From NCBI RefSeq assembly GCF_003573695.1, contig NC_039359.1, positions 80,157,538-80,221,537 on the forward strand: a stretch of DNA of 64,000 nucleotides, in the 5' to 3' direction. The DNA comes from Papaver somniferum. Its lineage: Eukaryota > Streptophyta > Magnoliopsida > Ranunculales > Papaveraceae. The notes below the pieces were generated by a model. The model had not been told where the DNA came from. It saw only the letters and a list, made by a program, of their open reading frames with translations, and ran no database searches. The position numbers and the translations under genes were made by a program. This document shows positions 11,538-24,666 of the stretch, one piece after another (positions within the stretch are counted from its first letter, which is position 1; every line of letters begins with the position of its first letter).

Positions 11538-12536
11538 CACCATGCATTCCCCCCTTTTTCTACTATTATGCTCTTCGTCGGGGGTCTTATTGAAGGCTTT
11601 GGTGGTGTGTACTTGATTTTATTAACGTCTGTATACATGTCCCCCATCTGGGCGGGTAGTTTTTCGAAACTTCCTTCGTTCATCTTTATGAACTTGTATT
11701 CACTTAATGGAGCTGCCTTCAGTTGGATTAGCATAAGTAGTTGCCCAGTCCGGGATCAGAGTTGAGTATATATGTGTAATTACCTTGTTTGGTTCACTCA
11801 ATCCGTTGTAGAAGGATTCTTCTGCTAAGTGTGCTTCTTCGGTTGTGAAAGGACCAACCGAGGCAGGGAGTCGCTTCTGCTTCCCTTTCAAAATGAACTT
11901 GATGCATTGGTGGTAAGTGGAGGGCACAATCTCATGTTTGTGCAACCACGGCCTTCCTAGGAGCAAATGGTAATCCGGGTGCACATCCATGACGTAGAAA
12001 GGTTCACTGGCTTGGACAGGTCCTACTTGGATTTTCAACTGGATAGTCCCTATCGTCTGCTGTGTGATTCCTCCGAAACCTTGAATCCCAGTAGCAAATT
12101 TATTGATATCTTCTTCTTTTACTCTGATGCTTTCGGCGATATGTCGAGGAATCAAGTTAAGTGACGCTCATGTGTCAACAAAGGCTCTCTTAAATTTATA
12201 CTTTCGGATTCCCACTGTGACGTATAAGGGTCTTATATGGTCACAATCCTCTGCTCGATCCTTTTCCGAGAAGGTGATGATGTCGGTAGGGAGCGGGTAT
12301 TTGCGGTCCAGGTACTGACTTACTTCTTCATTCGCGGCTATTTTGGTTAATATTATTGCGGCAATCTGGTGTTGTTCAGCTGTAAAGTTCAAGGTATCGA
12401 ATAATGCTGAAAATAATGGTTTCTTTGCGACCGTGGCTGCAATGTATTCGTAATTTTCCACTTCAGAAACAATGCATACTTCTTCTTGTATTATCTCGGG
12501 TTCTTCGTGTGTAATCATGAAATCCTGTCGTGGCAA
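11538..12536 (-). pseudogene. Gypsy aspartic protease region, broken at the active site
   Basis: Reading down from 12536: an acidic linker, then ILTKIAANEEVSQYLDRKYPLP, then a strand leading into the active site KRAFVDT. The codon after Asp-Thr should be Gly, but it is TGA at 12168-12170. The frame continues with ASLNLIPRHIAESI and then DYHLLLGRPWLHKHEIVPST, the second hallmark (LLGRPW) of plant gypsy proteases. The segment ends at the long-LTR insertion near 11537. Processing of the Gag-Pol polyprotein would be lost. Confidence 0.8.
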
Positions 12537-12569
12537 CAGATCCTTCTGGATATCTGAGCCGAAGTCAAT

Positions 12570-13934
12570 TTATCCGCTTCTCTGTCTGTTGTGGATCTTC
12601 CATTTGAATGTCCTGCAGTTTTTGGTCGCATGTTCTAGCTTTTGGTGTAAGTGGCAGTACCTTGGGTGACGCTTATCTTGTTCTGTCGGTTCTTTTGCAG
12701 GAGATGGGAGAGTCTTGTCCCCATCCTTACGCCACTCTTCTAAAAGTTCTATAGAAACCTATAATGGACATGGGAAGTCTGGGGGTTCCACTATTTCACT
12801 TGAGTCGCTGCTCCTCTTGTAACCTTTCCCATCCCTAAAACTAGAATAATCTTTTCCCTTGTTCGCTAACTCCTTTATCCTTAGCGCACGCCACCGAATG
12901 TCCCCATTGCTTGGCTTCTGATGTTTTGAATTCCGCCGCATCGTCTGCCTGAGAACACGCGTCTTCGAAGTATGCAAAGGTTTCCAACCTGGCATCCGCT
13001 AGAATGAAGCTGAGCTCTGCTTGTAATCTTCTGATACCTATCTTGACAAGTTCTCTTTCAGGAATTTTTATGCTGCTGCGTAGACACCCCCCCGAAAACT
13101 TTTCACGAAATCTAGATACTTTCCACCTGGATTGAATTTATGGTTACAAATATCCGAAATAGTAATTTGTTTCTGCCGAGAGTAGAACTTTTTCATGAAT
13201 TGGGTTCTCATCTCATTCCAAGACGTGATGTTATTTTCTTCAAGTCCTACAAACTACGTGAAGGCCTCTCCAGTAAGTGACTTCCCGAATTCCCTAAGAC
13301 AGATGGAATCATTCGTGGCGTATTCGTTCAAGCTCATGAGAAAACAAAATACATGTTTTGTCACATTCCAGAGCCGTCGAACTTTTGGAACTTGGGTTTT
13401 TTAAATATCACCGACGTTGATTTATCCAGTAAGCCTTGAGTAAAAGGGGATTGCATGGTAAAATTTGTCGTGGGCGGGGTCAGGCCATAGTGCTCCTTAA
13501 GATATTTAGAAATGTGTTCCTCTTGTTATGGTGACATGATCTGTTTCCTTATTACGTTGTCCTTCTGAGATCCGAGAAACCTCCTTCGGCATCTGGATGG
13601 AGCCCGGTGTCTCGCTACGTTGGGGGTCTGGTCCGATAGATGAGAGTCGTCTTCCGAAAGGGTTTCGTTGAGCTCTGCTTTGTAGTAGAAGGGGGTGTTG
13701 GGGAATTCCAAAAGGGTCAGAATATTCATTACCACCCTCGGGATGTAGCTCAGATAACCTTTCCATGAGGACCAATATTCTTTTATCCGAGCTAGCCAAT
13801 TCTTGGTCCATTTGTTGTATCTCGAGTTGTTGCGGGTCAAGTAAGGGTTGTTCGCGTGCTGATATGTTTGCCCTATATGCCCCGACTTGTACTTGTTGGG
13901 TCTCCTCAACATGTCTAGGTGCAGCCCCGGGCAT
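12570..13934 (-). pseudogene. Gypsy gag remnant
   Basis: The 13934-13506 part opens MPGAAPRHVEETQQVQVG and has a coiled-coil-like helix rich in Gln, Glu and Leu. Further on, about 13340-13050, the capsid region reads CLREFGKSLTGEAFT-stop-FVGL, then SWNEMRTQFMKKFYSRQKQ, the retrotransposon gag core. A later part (about 13000-12850) shows ADARLETFAYFEDACSQAD in a different frame. There is a TAG where Trp is expected, plus frameshifts, so Gag cannot be made whole. Confidence 0.75.
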
Positions 13935-14159
13935 ATCTGATTGGTTTACCCTTATTAATAGGCTTCAGTTCTCTCCTCCTGATTCTTCTGTCAGCGGCAT
14001 TCCAAATTCAGGATTTGTTTGTTGATTCGATGTCTCATTGACGCTCAGTGTTTCCATTGGTCCCCCTGCCTCTTTAGAGAGAGGTTCCGATCCTGCGGCA
14101 TTTAAATTACCTGTGTCCGAGGACTCCATTAGAATTGTATTGGTGGCGAGAACTAATCC

Positions 14160-14177
14160 CTAGTGAAGTTGCCAAAT
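14160..14177 (-). other. Primer-binding region of the gypsy element
   Basis: Minus-strand sequence directly after the LTR end reads TTTGGCAACTTCACTAGG. This has the TTTGGCGAC... form seen in Tat/Athila-type plant gypsy elements. It fixes the element's orientation. Confidence 0.55.
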
Positions 14178-14582
14178 GTAAACACTCTTAAATTATCATA
14201 GGGTAATGAGGAGAGTAATCCAATACAGAATACAATTATCTGGAGAAATCTATCTCTTTCTGGGAGAATTCCCTGCTTTTATAGGAAAAGCCTGTATGTC
14301 AATACCGTACATGTGTACCCTAATATATTTTCTGGTAAGACTTCTATTATTAGCCATACACATGTACTATCACAGCTGGGGTTATCTAGGCACCCACTGG
14401 TTATCTTTCTCGTGGAAACCCACCTTTGGGGCAGCCCACTCGTATTGTATCATCGCTTATAGTGACCTCGACTTTTCTAATAGTGGCTTCGGTTGTAGTC
14501 AGGGCTTCGTCAATGGTGGCTTCGGTTAATATCCGAAGTCCCCATTCGTGTCTTCGGCATTGGTCGAATTCATGTGTTTACA
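14178..14582 (-). mobile_element. 5' LTR of the Tat-like gypsy element
   Basis: 405 bp, paired with 7710-8117. It ends TGTTTACA at 14582 and is followed by the TTAGT flank. Confidence 0.9.
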
Positions 14583-15299
14583 TTAGTTAAGGATACACGA
14601 TCTTATGAAAATGATTGCAGGACCATTGTAGTTCCTTGTTATACCTGCTAACCTTCAATCTGCTCACTAGGATGATTGCATTATCCTTACTGAATTAAAC
14701 TGTCTAACAGCACCTAAATGATAGTTTTTTAGCTGAAAACTACGTACCGTTAGCTTCAATGCTAGCTTTTGAAATCAGCCAACATATATAGCTGTATCCT
14801 TATACATTTATGTATATGAAACTTTATCTTTTTACAAAATCAGCTTTTGATGCACAATCAAGTGTTAAATTTTATGCTCACCTGAAATATCCAAATATTA
14901 CTGCTACAAGCTATTACGATCTCAAAAAATGAGTGGCACGTACCTGCAGCTGCTCCAACAATTAATGCCGTCAAACTACAATGCTACGATTTAGATACAG
15001 GCTATCTTACAAATGACATGAAACTTAGCCCAAACATGCCGTTATATAACACTGCAATTTTGCACAACAGCGTAATTTTGTGTACAACTTTCAGGAACAA
15101 AATCAGCTTTTTATTTGAATGGTAACTTTCTGAGTAAAATGAATAACCTTATCTTAGTTATTCACCTACCGTAATAAATTGAGGAAAGGAAAAAGCAATT
15201 AAAGCTTACTTTTTGGTGTTTAATTCCTGTCTGAAAAAGGATTGTTTCCTAATAATCCATTAATAAATTAAACGTGTATTCCTAAATAATAGGAGTCAC

Positions 15300-15412
15300 A
15301 AACTCACAAAATAATAACAAAACCCAGACACAGAAGACTCAGGTAACATTTCTGTGGAGTTTCTCTTTCGACAATCCTGCAGTCACCCAACGCCATCCAA
15401 GCTTACTCCAGA
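15300..15412 (+). other. Possible untranslated first exon
   Basis: A less AT-rich block with many CA and TC words ends in CTCCAGACAG|GTAACTG at about 15414, a good splice donor. It lies about 1 kb upstream of F-box pseudogene 1 and could be its 5' leader. There is no direct evidence of transcription. Confidence 0.25.
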
Positions 15413-15769
15413 CAGGTAACTGCTTAAACTAGTTATTTAGGATTTTGTGACGTTTTTTTATATATTCTTATTCTTTTAAAATTTTCATTTTGTTGAAACG
15501 GCAAGATTATTGATTCACAGATGGTTATATGATATCACTAATCTTTTCAAATCTACAAAATGAAATCATGCACCAAAAGAGAAAAAAAAACTCGAGAGTT
15601 CTTTGCACATGATGCTTAAACTTTATGTTAATAAGTAGGTGTTTCTTTTGCATAATCGGTTTATTTTTCTTCAGAAATATGAATACCCTATTGTTTTGTT
15701 CAATCCATAAAACAGACCATATTATTCAACACAAAATTGGTTAAAAAGATCAAAATCAACAATTTTTGG

Positions 15770-16050
15770 GTGAAAAGAATATTTAGATTTTGATACTATT
15801 TAAATGGACAAAAATGTAAAAATAGCCGGGATGTAAACAGTTTCGTCCTACCCATTTTTAAATATTTTTTTTTTATTTTTAATTTACATTAGGATGCATT
15901 CAGTTTCATCCTTGCTATTTTTTAAGTTTAAGTCAGGATGAATCCAGTTTCATCCTTGCTATTTTTTTTGTGTCCATTTCACCCATAATAATTTTTACTC
16001 GTCCATTTAAACCATGTTTTAAAAATATTTGGACAAATAACCCATTTTCC
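15770..16050. repeat. MITE-like palindromic repeat
   Basis: The left part contains AATATTTAGATTTTGATACTATTTAAATGGAC; the right part reads on the opposite strand as a similar block ending TTTAAATGGACGAG. Inside are two direct copies of a CAGTTTCATCCTTGCTATTTTTT segment. The long imperfect inverted repeat suggests a MITE, but no target duplication could be fixed. Confidence 0.35.
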
Positions 16051-16392
16051 GATTATTCAAATCGATGCATGGTAGGGTAGTTTTACTCGATATTTCAATA
16101 CATATACTAGGGAATGAACTAGAATTCGCATTTGCATGGTCCTTATAAGGATATTTGTACACGCAGCAGCAGCTGAATTTCGTTTAACTACCTAGTGTTT
16201 ATGAAATAGAATCTAGCAATGGTACTACTAGTACAATATTTTAGGGTTTATCTCTGCCTTTCTTATTAACTTATTTTTCACGATGAATAATCTGACTGTC
16301 ACAAATGAGTACTTATTTTTTTTGTCATATATCTTACTTGATGATAGGTCATTTCTCATAGAAGAAGAAGTTTATTTGCAAAATACAAACTC

Positions 16393-18456
16393 ATGGGACA
16401 AACAAAAAAGTCGCATCGTTCTGAAAATGAAGATAGAATCAGTATTTTACCGGACGCTTTACTTTTTCTAGTCCTTGGTTTTTTGGATATGAAAACCATA
16501 GTTAGAACTAGCATTTTATCCACAAAATGGAGGTACATATGGAAGTATGTTTCCATTTTGGAGTTAGATACTCGGGCTTTCTTCGATTCGGCAACTAAAG
16601 AGGTGCTTCCTTTTACAGGATTTTCATTTTGGAGTTAGATACTCGGGCTTTCTTCGATTCGGAAACTAAAGAGGTGCTTGCTTTTATAGTATTTGTTAAC
16701 ATTGTACTCATACTTAGAGACACCTCCGACATAGAGATGTTCGTTCTTTATTGGGATAACAATCCAATGAAATAGCAAAACATCTTAACTCATGGATCCT
16801 TGCTTCCTTAAGTCATAACGTACAGATCCTACATATCGAGATCAGATGTAACAGTACTTTGACATTCAAGCTACCTCATCAACTATTTATATCTCAATCG
16901 CTAACTGACTTGACCCTGGATTTTGACGGCCGCATGCTAGCATCAAATATTTTTCTTCCTGATTCAATGCGTCTGCCTCAGCTCAAATCCTTGGCTCTTT
17001 ATTCATTCACTGGCACTGAAGGTTTTAATATGGGTTAATAAGCTGCTGTCAAGTTGTCCAGTTTTAAGTATGCTTATAATAAGAGATATGTGGGTAAGAG
17101 ATGATGATGAGGGTATTAATGTTGACTGTCATGAGCTAGAGCATTTGGAGATAATCAACACTAATACTAGTGTAAGCTTTATGGCAAAGATTATCAAGTT
17201 ATCTAATCCGAATCTCAGTTCTTTTATTTGTGAAGACTATATGTTACAAGACTATTCTTTAGAGAACCTTTCTTCTCTAGTCACAGCTAATATTGATATG
17301 ATGAGAGGAGCATTTGATGATCATAATGAAGACAAGTGCCTTCCTGAGCGTATAATAATTTTTTTTGATAGGACTCCATAATGTGAAAGAACTAACAATA
17401 TCCCCGGCTGATTTCCTTCAGGTATGGGCGTACCTGTGCTTCACTTATTTGTTTGTTATCTTGTGCATCCATGCACCCATTGATTACTTTTTATTGTTCT
17501 CAACATTTTCTACTTTACGTAAATTTATTTTCCTGATCACAAAATGGTAACATATATAACCTATTTATTTTTACTTTCGATGTTTTAAGCATTCATTTAA
17601 TAAGCTCAGGGACTTCTCTACCTGTACGGCTGTAACCAACTTTACGCGAAACATCTTATAGGATGACAATTACCTCTAGTGTTGACCTGTGTTACTTTGA
17701 TTTATTTCAAAATTTAGGCATCACAACGATGTAATGGCAAGATTAGGTACACCGTTCTTTTCATGTTATTAGCTCTTAGGAGATCGGAGGCTACCTGGAA
17801 TTCTTTTTACAAGTAAAAAACTAGTGCTTTGGAGATTATCTAATTGCGACTTTACAATGCAGCACATTGTACTTCATATTTACACAATTATTTATTCTTC
17901 TTTACCTTGTGTAATGTAGCCCTAGTTGCAACTATATCTGAATGTTTTTTCTATTGGTTAACAAGGTTCCCAACATAAAGGAGTGCCAATCCCCTCACTT
18001 TCATAATCTACGAAGTTTGACGCTGGAAATGTGTTTTACCAAACGTTGCTTGAGAACATTGACATGGTAACTCAAGACCTCTCCTTATGTAGAAGCTCTT
18101 TTTCTTACATAACAACATTCCAAATCTTTTTTTATTTGTTATTTGTGTTGATATTTAAAAAGGCTTATAGCTAGCCCTAAACGCTGTCTAAAATGCTCCA
18201 CAAATCATCCAATCATGGAGTTTACTTTTGTTTCACTCTCATTTTCTCTAATAGTAAATGCAGTCCGATGAAGTGGAAGATGATGAAGTGAACTCATTAG
18301 TGCCATGAAGTTTGTCTGGCCTAAAAGTTATTGAGCTCAGAGAGTTTAAAGGATGTGATACTGAGATCAAGTTTCTGGAATTTGTACTGAAACATGCAGA
18401 AGTTTTGGAAAAGATGGATTTATTTTTCTGCGATGGTGAAAGCTTATTGACGTTGA
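16393..18456 (+). pseudogene. F-box/LRR/FBD pseudogene 1
   Basis: The F-box lies just after ATG 16393: RISILPDALLFLVLGFLDMK then RTSILSTKWRYIWKYV. F-box proteins bring substrates to SCF ubiquitin ligases through SKP1. A 71-bp tandem duplication (about 16555-16696) then destroys the frame. Further on, LRR-like sequence (LLSSCPVLSMLIIRDMWV, about 17045) reads in other frames. Exon 1 ends at CTTCAG|GTATGG (17421). Exon 2 (from 17966) keeps HFHNLRSLTLEMCFTKRC but has TAA after TLTW. Exon 3 (from 18264) is the FBD domain (GCDTEIKFLEFVLKHAEVLEK), with TGA in VP-stop-SLSGLK. The exon is cut at 18456 by a CACTA element and resumes at 30899. Confidence 0.85.
16555..16696 (+). repeat. 71-bp tandem duplication inside the F-box exon
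   Basis: GGAGTTAGATACTCGGGC occurs at 16560 and again at 16631. The two 71-bp copies differ at a few bases (for example GCAACTAAAG against GAAACTAAAG). Because 71 is not a multiple of three, it shifts the reading frame. Confidence 0.9.
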
Positions 18457-19679
18457 CACAAAAAAACTAACCAAAGGCTATTTGACCAATGGTAGTGGCC
18501 TATTCAAATCTTTAGTTGCGTATCACTTTATGCATTTAATGTTAGTTGCCCGGCCGTAGTGGCGTAAGAGGGTGTTGTTTATGTTTAAAGCAACAAGTTC
18601 GCAATGGTTAGTTGGTCGCCATGTCTAAAGCTACTAGTATGGCTAGTTGACCAACAGTTGTCACATAATAGGTAAAGCCACTAATTTGAGTAGCTGCACT
18701 GTTATTAGCGAAAACATTAAAGCATTTATAATCTTGTAGTGGTTTAATAGATAATGCATTTAGAGGTTCATCTAGTAGCCAACGATATAAAACCACTGGA
18801 TTCTGTACCAGGTGGTTTACATGCGTAATCATTTAATCCACTAAATTTTTGTCTAGTGGTTCAACAGGTTACGGATATAGAATACTACATGTATTGGTAG
18901 TTGCTAACCTTGCTTGCAAAAATCTACGCAACTAAGTTTTAGTGGCCTAAATTTTAGAGCTACGAGTATCTGTAACAGCCTATTAGTTAAAGCTACAATT
19001 TCTTAGCTGCTCAATTACCGATATTATCATTTATTCAATTACCATATATGTTGCCGTAATTTCTGCGGTTAATAAAATTTTATTTCCAAATTGAAAGATC
19101 GGTGCCATTACTGTCACTATTATTTAGTTAATTTCCAAATTGAAAGATAATTAATTAGTTAAAGAAGATATTACAAATCCAATAGAAAATACCGTGTTTC
19201 TATTGGTGTGGCACATAGGGCACACCCAAGCAGTGGCACAGACGATCTGGACCCCTTATCATTTAGTTAATTGCCATATCTTTTGCCGTAATTTTTGCGG
19301 TTAACAAATATTTTATTTCCAAATTGAAAGATCTGTGCCATTATTATATTACGATTACATAGCTAATTGCCTTACTTTTCGCCATATTTTTTTTGGGTTA
19401 AGAAATTCCAATTTAATGGGTCTGGGATGAATCTTAACAAAATTACATATACTATTAGAGGGGAAAATTATTCCATGAACAAGGAGGTTTTTATGAATAA
19501 AACACTAGATATTTAATAAATTTCAAACACAAAAGATATATGTTTTTTTTCTAAGATAATATAGTGGTTGTGACGAGTGACATCAAAACAAATTCTAAAA
19601 ATACAACAATGACATCATATTAAGTGAACGCTTAAAAACAAAAAAATGGCCAACACATTAAGTGGCAGTCGGACGCACA

Positions 19680-22130
19680 CCTGACAGAAACCTTTTTCAG
19701 TTGGAGGCCTGGAGATGGCTTTCTTTGAAAAGCAGGAGGAATGACTGTCCAATACAAACGCCATGACCCATCCTAGTTTTACTGTTCAGCATCATGAACA
19801 ACATTACCTCATCAATAGATAAAATGAGCGACTAAGACTGTTGTATCTTGAAGATCTGATACATAAAGTAATCATCCGATCCCTTAACAGATTTGGTTTC
19901 TACAAAGTGTAATATCCTGCACCAAAAGATTTATGAGCAATTGCTATATTAGCACACACAAAACATACTCAGTAACAAAATAGCCAAACAAAATCAAGAA
20001 CCGTATGAAATTCAAAAAGGAAATAACATCTATCTATAACAGAACTTCATTTTCACTTCATCACTTAATACTAGACGACTGTTGCAGCAATCGGGACCAA
20101 CGAACAAACAAAAGCTAGACAAAATAAAAACTAAGCTTTTCAGCAACATCTGCGAGTTTCTAAGAACTACTCATTTATGATTTATCAACTAGAGTTGACA
20201 GTGTTCAACTTTTAAAGTAGGCATCTGGAATTATAGTGTACATCCTGAAATGGTGGTTCAAAATTGAACTTTGAGTGTATGATATCCTGAAAGTATAATT
20301 TAGCTTACATCTTGAACTTGTCATATTTATCTGGCATTTACTGAAATGGTAAGAGATTTGATTAAAGTGTATGATTTCAAATAGCCAAACAGCTGTATGA
20401 TTTAGTGGATTTTAGTACCTTCTTCATGTAGTTTTCAACAAGCCATGGTACTTCAGTGGAGTTTCAACTGGACTCTTGAATCAACCAAAGGTAATTCCCT
20501 TCCAAACATGTCCAGTGACCAGCTGAAAAAGGAGAGTTGAATCTCTTCACTCCATGCTGCAACACCCAATAAGTGATTAGGAAGACAGTAAGTAGATACA
20601 AATGCATAAAAATGAAGAAATTAATTTATAGTTCCTGGCAATATATGTCTGATTTATCCAATTAGTTTTTGATCCAAAATTGTACACAAAGCAACCATAA
20701 GAGATCCCGAAACTTCATTGCAATCAAAATTAGTGGATTAGAGGAAGAAAAAAAGATTAAAATGGCACCTGCAGGAAGCAATAACAGATATTGATATTTA
20801 CAACTATATACTTTGGTGTTGCAAAGAATGGCCAAGATTCCATAATCTGGGTCCTTATATAAGTGCCTATCAATTCCCATGAACTGCAGTTCAAAATTCC
20901 ACGTAGATGATGATTGCGATATTGAATGTCTTAACACCGGCTGTTTTCGGTTATGGCATGTTTTTACGTTGTTGACTATTCCTGGAAGGACCGTATACAC
21001 CTAGGTCAGTTTATGCAAACAAACTTTCAAGGCTACGAAATTCTAAGTTCAGCAATGTCAAGAAAAATAACAACCATGCTTCAAATAAGTACACCCTCAC
21101 AGGGTTAAAGAATGACTCCTACTAGTCTACCCTACATACAGAAGACACATTATTACAAACGCCATAGAAAATTACTCGATTAAAACCAACTAAATTCTTT
21201 CTTTCCAATAAATTGCCAAACATTTTTTGTGCATAAAACACAAAATTGAATCTTAAAATCAAATGAATATACTTCGATAAATTCAAATCATCACATAAAA
21301 TCAGTACTACAACAAACCCATCTCTTTACACAATGAAACAGCATATAAATGAAATAGAGTAATAGAGATTAGGAGAAAAAATAAATTAGGATATTGTATC
21401 TTCACCATACATTGAAATCGATAGCATCAGCATCAACGAAAACGATATAACATATGATTTTTAATAACCTCTTCAAATGGATTTGATTCATAACAGTGAA
21501 TCAGTGAGCAGGAAAAAAATGAGTAGCAGGAGCCCTACAAAGAATAAGACCATGGTAAGGTCAACGACTAGCGTTTTCCTTTCCGTTGCTAACCTTTAAA
21601 CATCATACGGATCAGAGAATAAATCTAAGCATAGTCCCGGCATAATGAAAAACATGGGAGATGAAAAGAAAAACTGACCTGTAGCCGGTCTTTGATTTTA
21701 GCTCTTTCGTGGAAAAATCTGTGGAAAAGACATTCTCAATTCGTTTAGAATCATGAAGGAATCATAAATAATTGTTTCGAACAACCAATGTAAATAACCA
21801 AAACTCACCGCCATTTAAACTTCTAACAATCCCTAAAAATCTTTATACAGAGCAAAATTGAAGAACTGAAAAGTGAAAAACTCTAAAAAGCATAATTTCG
21901 GTGCTGCTGGAATTACTGAGGTGTGAGGTTACTTCGTTTTTATTGTTTGAGATGGTGCTTGTCATGGTGGTGGTGAGGGAAATGGTGAATCAGTGATGGC
22001 GGCGTGAACCACAATAGATTTTTTTGGTTTGGTGGTAATGAAGAGATGGAGAGCGAGACATGCCGTTAAGTGCAGCGTTAGGGTTTTGTTCAATATTTCG
22101 GTAAACGCAACGCATAAAGTTTTGATGTCT
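19680..22130 (-). other. Gene-like transcribed-looking block, unidentified
   Basis: Minus-strand sequence from about 22130 has a leader-like start: AAACCCTAACGCTGCACTT, then TCTC-rich stretches and a short open frame ending TDSPFPSPPP. A block at 21000-20815 reads LPGIVNNVKTCHNRKQPVL then FMGIDRHLYKDPDYGILAIL and ends at a GT (ACCAAAG|TATAT is not a good donor). I do not recognise a protein. It may be a captured gene fragment or non-coding transcript inside the CACTA element. Confidence is low. Confidence 0.2.
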
Positions 22131-22483
22131 GATAAGTATAGTTTTAACACGTGGATATCAAGATAATTAGTAGATCTTTTACCAACTAATCTTACCGGTT
22201 CATTTGGGGACCATGTTAACAATCAATCACGAGTAATCTTATAGCTTCTCCGAGGGTGGTTGTGTGTGTTTCCTAGGTGACAACCTAAACAAGACATCCT
22301 CATTCCAATTTTTCCTTAAATTTAGGGGAAAAAACATTTCATCCCCAGTGATGTTGTTGGTGATTCTTTATGAATTAAATGCATTGTTTATTTTTAGTGA
22401 ATTTTAGATTTTATTACACCTAAAGAGGGCTATTCAATATATTGGAATTAATTTTAGGAAGCAAAAGCTTACTAGGATAGCTT

Positions 22484-22533
22484 GACATTGTCGAGGTGAA
22501 TGTCTAAAACTTAACATTCACCTTGACAATGTC
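22484..22533. repeat. 20-bp-arm hairpin
   Basis: GACATTGTCGAGGTGAATGT (22484-22503) and ACATTCACCTTGACAATGTC (22514-22533) pair with one mismatch around a 10-base loop. It could fold as an RNA or cruciform hairpin. No function can be inferred. Confidence 0.7.
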
Positions 22534-23267
22534 TAACAAAAATTAAGTCATGTCATCTTCATATTGATTTAAAAAATTGGGTTGGAGAAGATTTTTAGGG
22601 AAAATGAATGTCTATCCTATATGGACTTAAACATTTATCTTCACATACATTCCATTGGAGAAACTCTTACCAACGCATAAGATTTTGAGTTACCAAGCAA
22701 ATTCAAAAATCCTTTATGAGATTTTAGATCACGGGTATGGTTTTTTTACCAATCAAGATGATTTTTCTCTACGATACAACTGGGTTTGGGTAGGGCTTAA
22801 TGATCAATCAAAGTGATAATTTTCCTTTTTCTTTACAATACAATTGGGTTTGGGTTATTCGGATTCTTTTTGGTAAGATGCATATATACCGTATTGGTAG
22901 TACCTGATTTTGACCAAGTATATAAACTTTTGGTTAAAGTAGTCGATTTTGAGTCACCAAATAAATTCAAAATTCCTTTGTGAAGTTTTAAGTCATGAAA
23001 ATGGTTTTCGATCGATCACAATAACAAATTTTGCTTTACGAAGCATTTGCCTTTGGGTTAACAGGAAGTTTTGGTGCAAAGATGCATATTATACATGGTG
23101 ATAATAATATGGTTCTTCCGATCAACTCACTTTAACTTAAAGTGGTTGATCTTAAGTCATGAGGCATTCTTGAAAACCTTGTTAGATTTTCGGTGTCGAT
23201 TACGGTTTTGCACTACTTAATGATGCAAATAATGATTTTTCTAAAATATTTCTTTGGTTCAAGAGAT

Positions 23268-23784
23268 AAAGGTGAGCATGGGCAGGTTTTCACCTCATCC
23301 GCATCCAATCCAATGCATTAGGGATTTCAAATTAAGCATATGTATCCAATCCAACATCTAAGGGATTTGCAATCCAATGGATGCATGAATGGTCGGATTG
23401 GATACAGATAATCTAATGGATTTGTTTTAGTTAAAAATTTATAACAGAGAAAATAAAACAAACACAAAAAACTTCTTATAAAACCTACATATCATATATA
23501 CGTATACAAATACATAAATGCCATGTACAGTATCCCAAACAAACAACTTAAGAATTCCCAAATGATCCATGGTGTTTCCTAGAACTATATAAATGCCCTT
23601 AATTTAAAGGATATGGATGGCCAACTAATTTTCAAGGTTGCATCCGAGCCCGATATGTAATCCGTTGGATCTCAAAAGTTTCATCCACATCCAACCCATT
23701 GATGAACGGTCTGGGCATTTATCCGCAAAAGAACGATTGGTCCCGGTTAAATCCGCGGATTACGAGCCAAATGCTCACTCCTAC
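23268..23784. mobile_element. Non-autonomous hAT-type element 2
   Basis: Inverted ends AAAGGTGAGCATGGGC (23268) and GCCAAATGCTCACTCCTAC (ending 23784) are flanked by a perfect 8-bp duplication CAAGAGAT at 23260-23267 and 23785-23792. Subterminal words such as ATCCAATCCAA and GGATTGGAT recur on both sides. The 517-bp body is non-coding. It is nested inside the 12.4-kb CACTA element. Confidence 0.85.
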
Positions 23785-24666
23785 CAAGAGATACAAAATA
23801 AGCAGATAAAAAATATGATTTTGTTTACGTATCTCGACTTATATGGTTAAACGGCCGATTTAAGTCACTGATCATATTCAAGAAATCCCTTATGAGATTT
23901 CAAGTCATCAGCATGGTTTTGGTGCTCACAGTAATAATTTTTAGTTTGCAAGGGAATTGGTTATGGGTTATTAACAGTTTTTTTCTCCAGGAGATGCATA
24001 TTCTGCAGATAAAATTGGACTTCGGTTGATATCATCCGATCTCATTCAAATCTCAAAGATCCACGTAAATTTATATGATTCTAAATTTTGTTAGATGTAA
24101 TTGCATATCAAATGCTCAAAAATTAACATAGATTCAATTGATTCGATTTCGAACTTCATTAGATTTGACTACCTTTCATTTAATACTTACAGATTTATAG
24201 AAACTCAAAACACTCTGGATTTTGGACTTCACTTGATCCCTTTTCATCTCATCGGATAATAAAAGATTTACATTAATATTTTGGAGTTCGTTTAATCTCA
24301 CTGTGTAGCTACATAATTCATTCGATTATGAATCTCGTACTGTTAGATTATATGATTGGTCATGGTATCGGTAATTCAATATTACAAAAATATTTAGTGT
24401 TTGTTATATAAAGTATGACTTAATTTACAAGTATTCGATTCTTGAATATCATTATACAGACCCTGTGGATTATCAATTAATATATATTTCAGTTTTGTTT
24501 AATAGTTTGTAGTTCCAATTTAGCAACAACAAGTTTCAACCTAATATGGAGAGATCGAAGAACCTGAGATATTTATTGGTTTTTTAGTCTGGTACCATGT
24601 TAAAGTTTATTGAACTAGAACTCACTAATAGAGGAAATGACAATAAAATTTAACAAAATAGAAATC

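Larger units (their letters stand above)
7710..14582 (-). mobile_element. Tat-like Ty3/gypsy element, internally deleted, with antisense PMD ORF
   Basis: Two closely similar LTRs, 7710-8117 and 14178-14582, begin TGTAAACA and end TGTTTACA. The 5-bp flanks TCAGT and TTAGT differ at one position. Reading on the minus strand, a primer-binding region follows the upper LTR, then gag, then aspartic protease. RT, RNase H and integrase are absent. An antisense ORF with a plant mobile domain lies between the coding part and the 3' LTR. Antisense ORFs of this kind beside the 3' LTR are a known trait of some Tat-lineage gypsy elements. A polypurine tract (CAAGGGGATAA on the minus strand) adjoins the lower LTR. 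A separate long-LTR insertion occupies about 9.8-11.5 kb. Confidence 0.85.
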
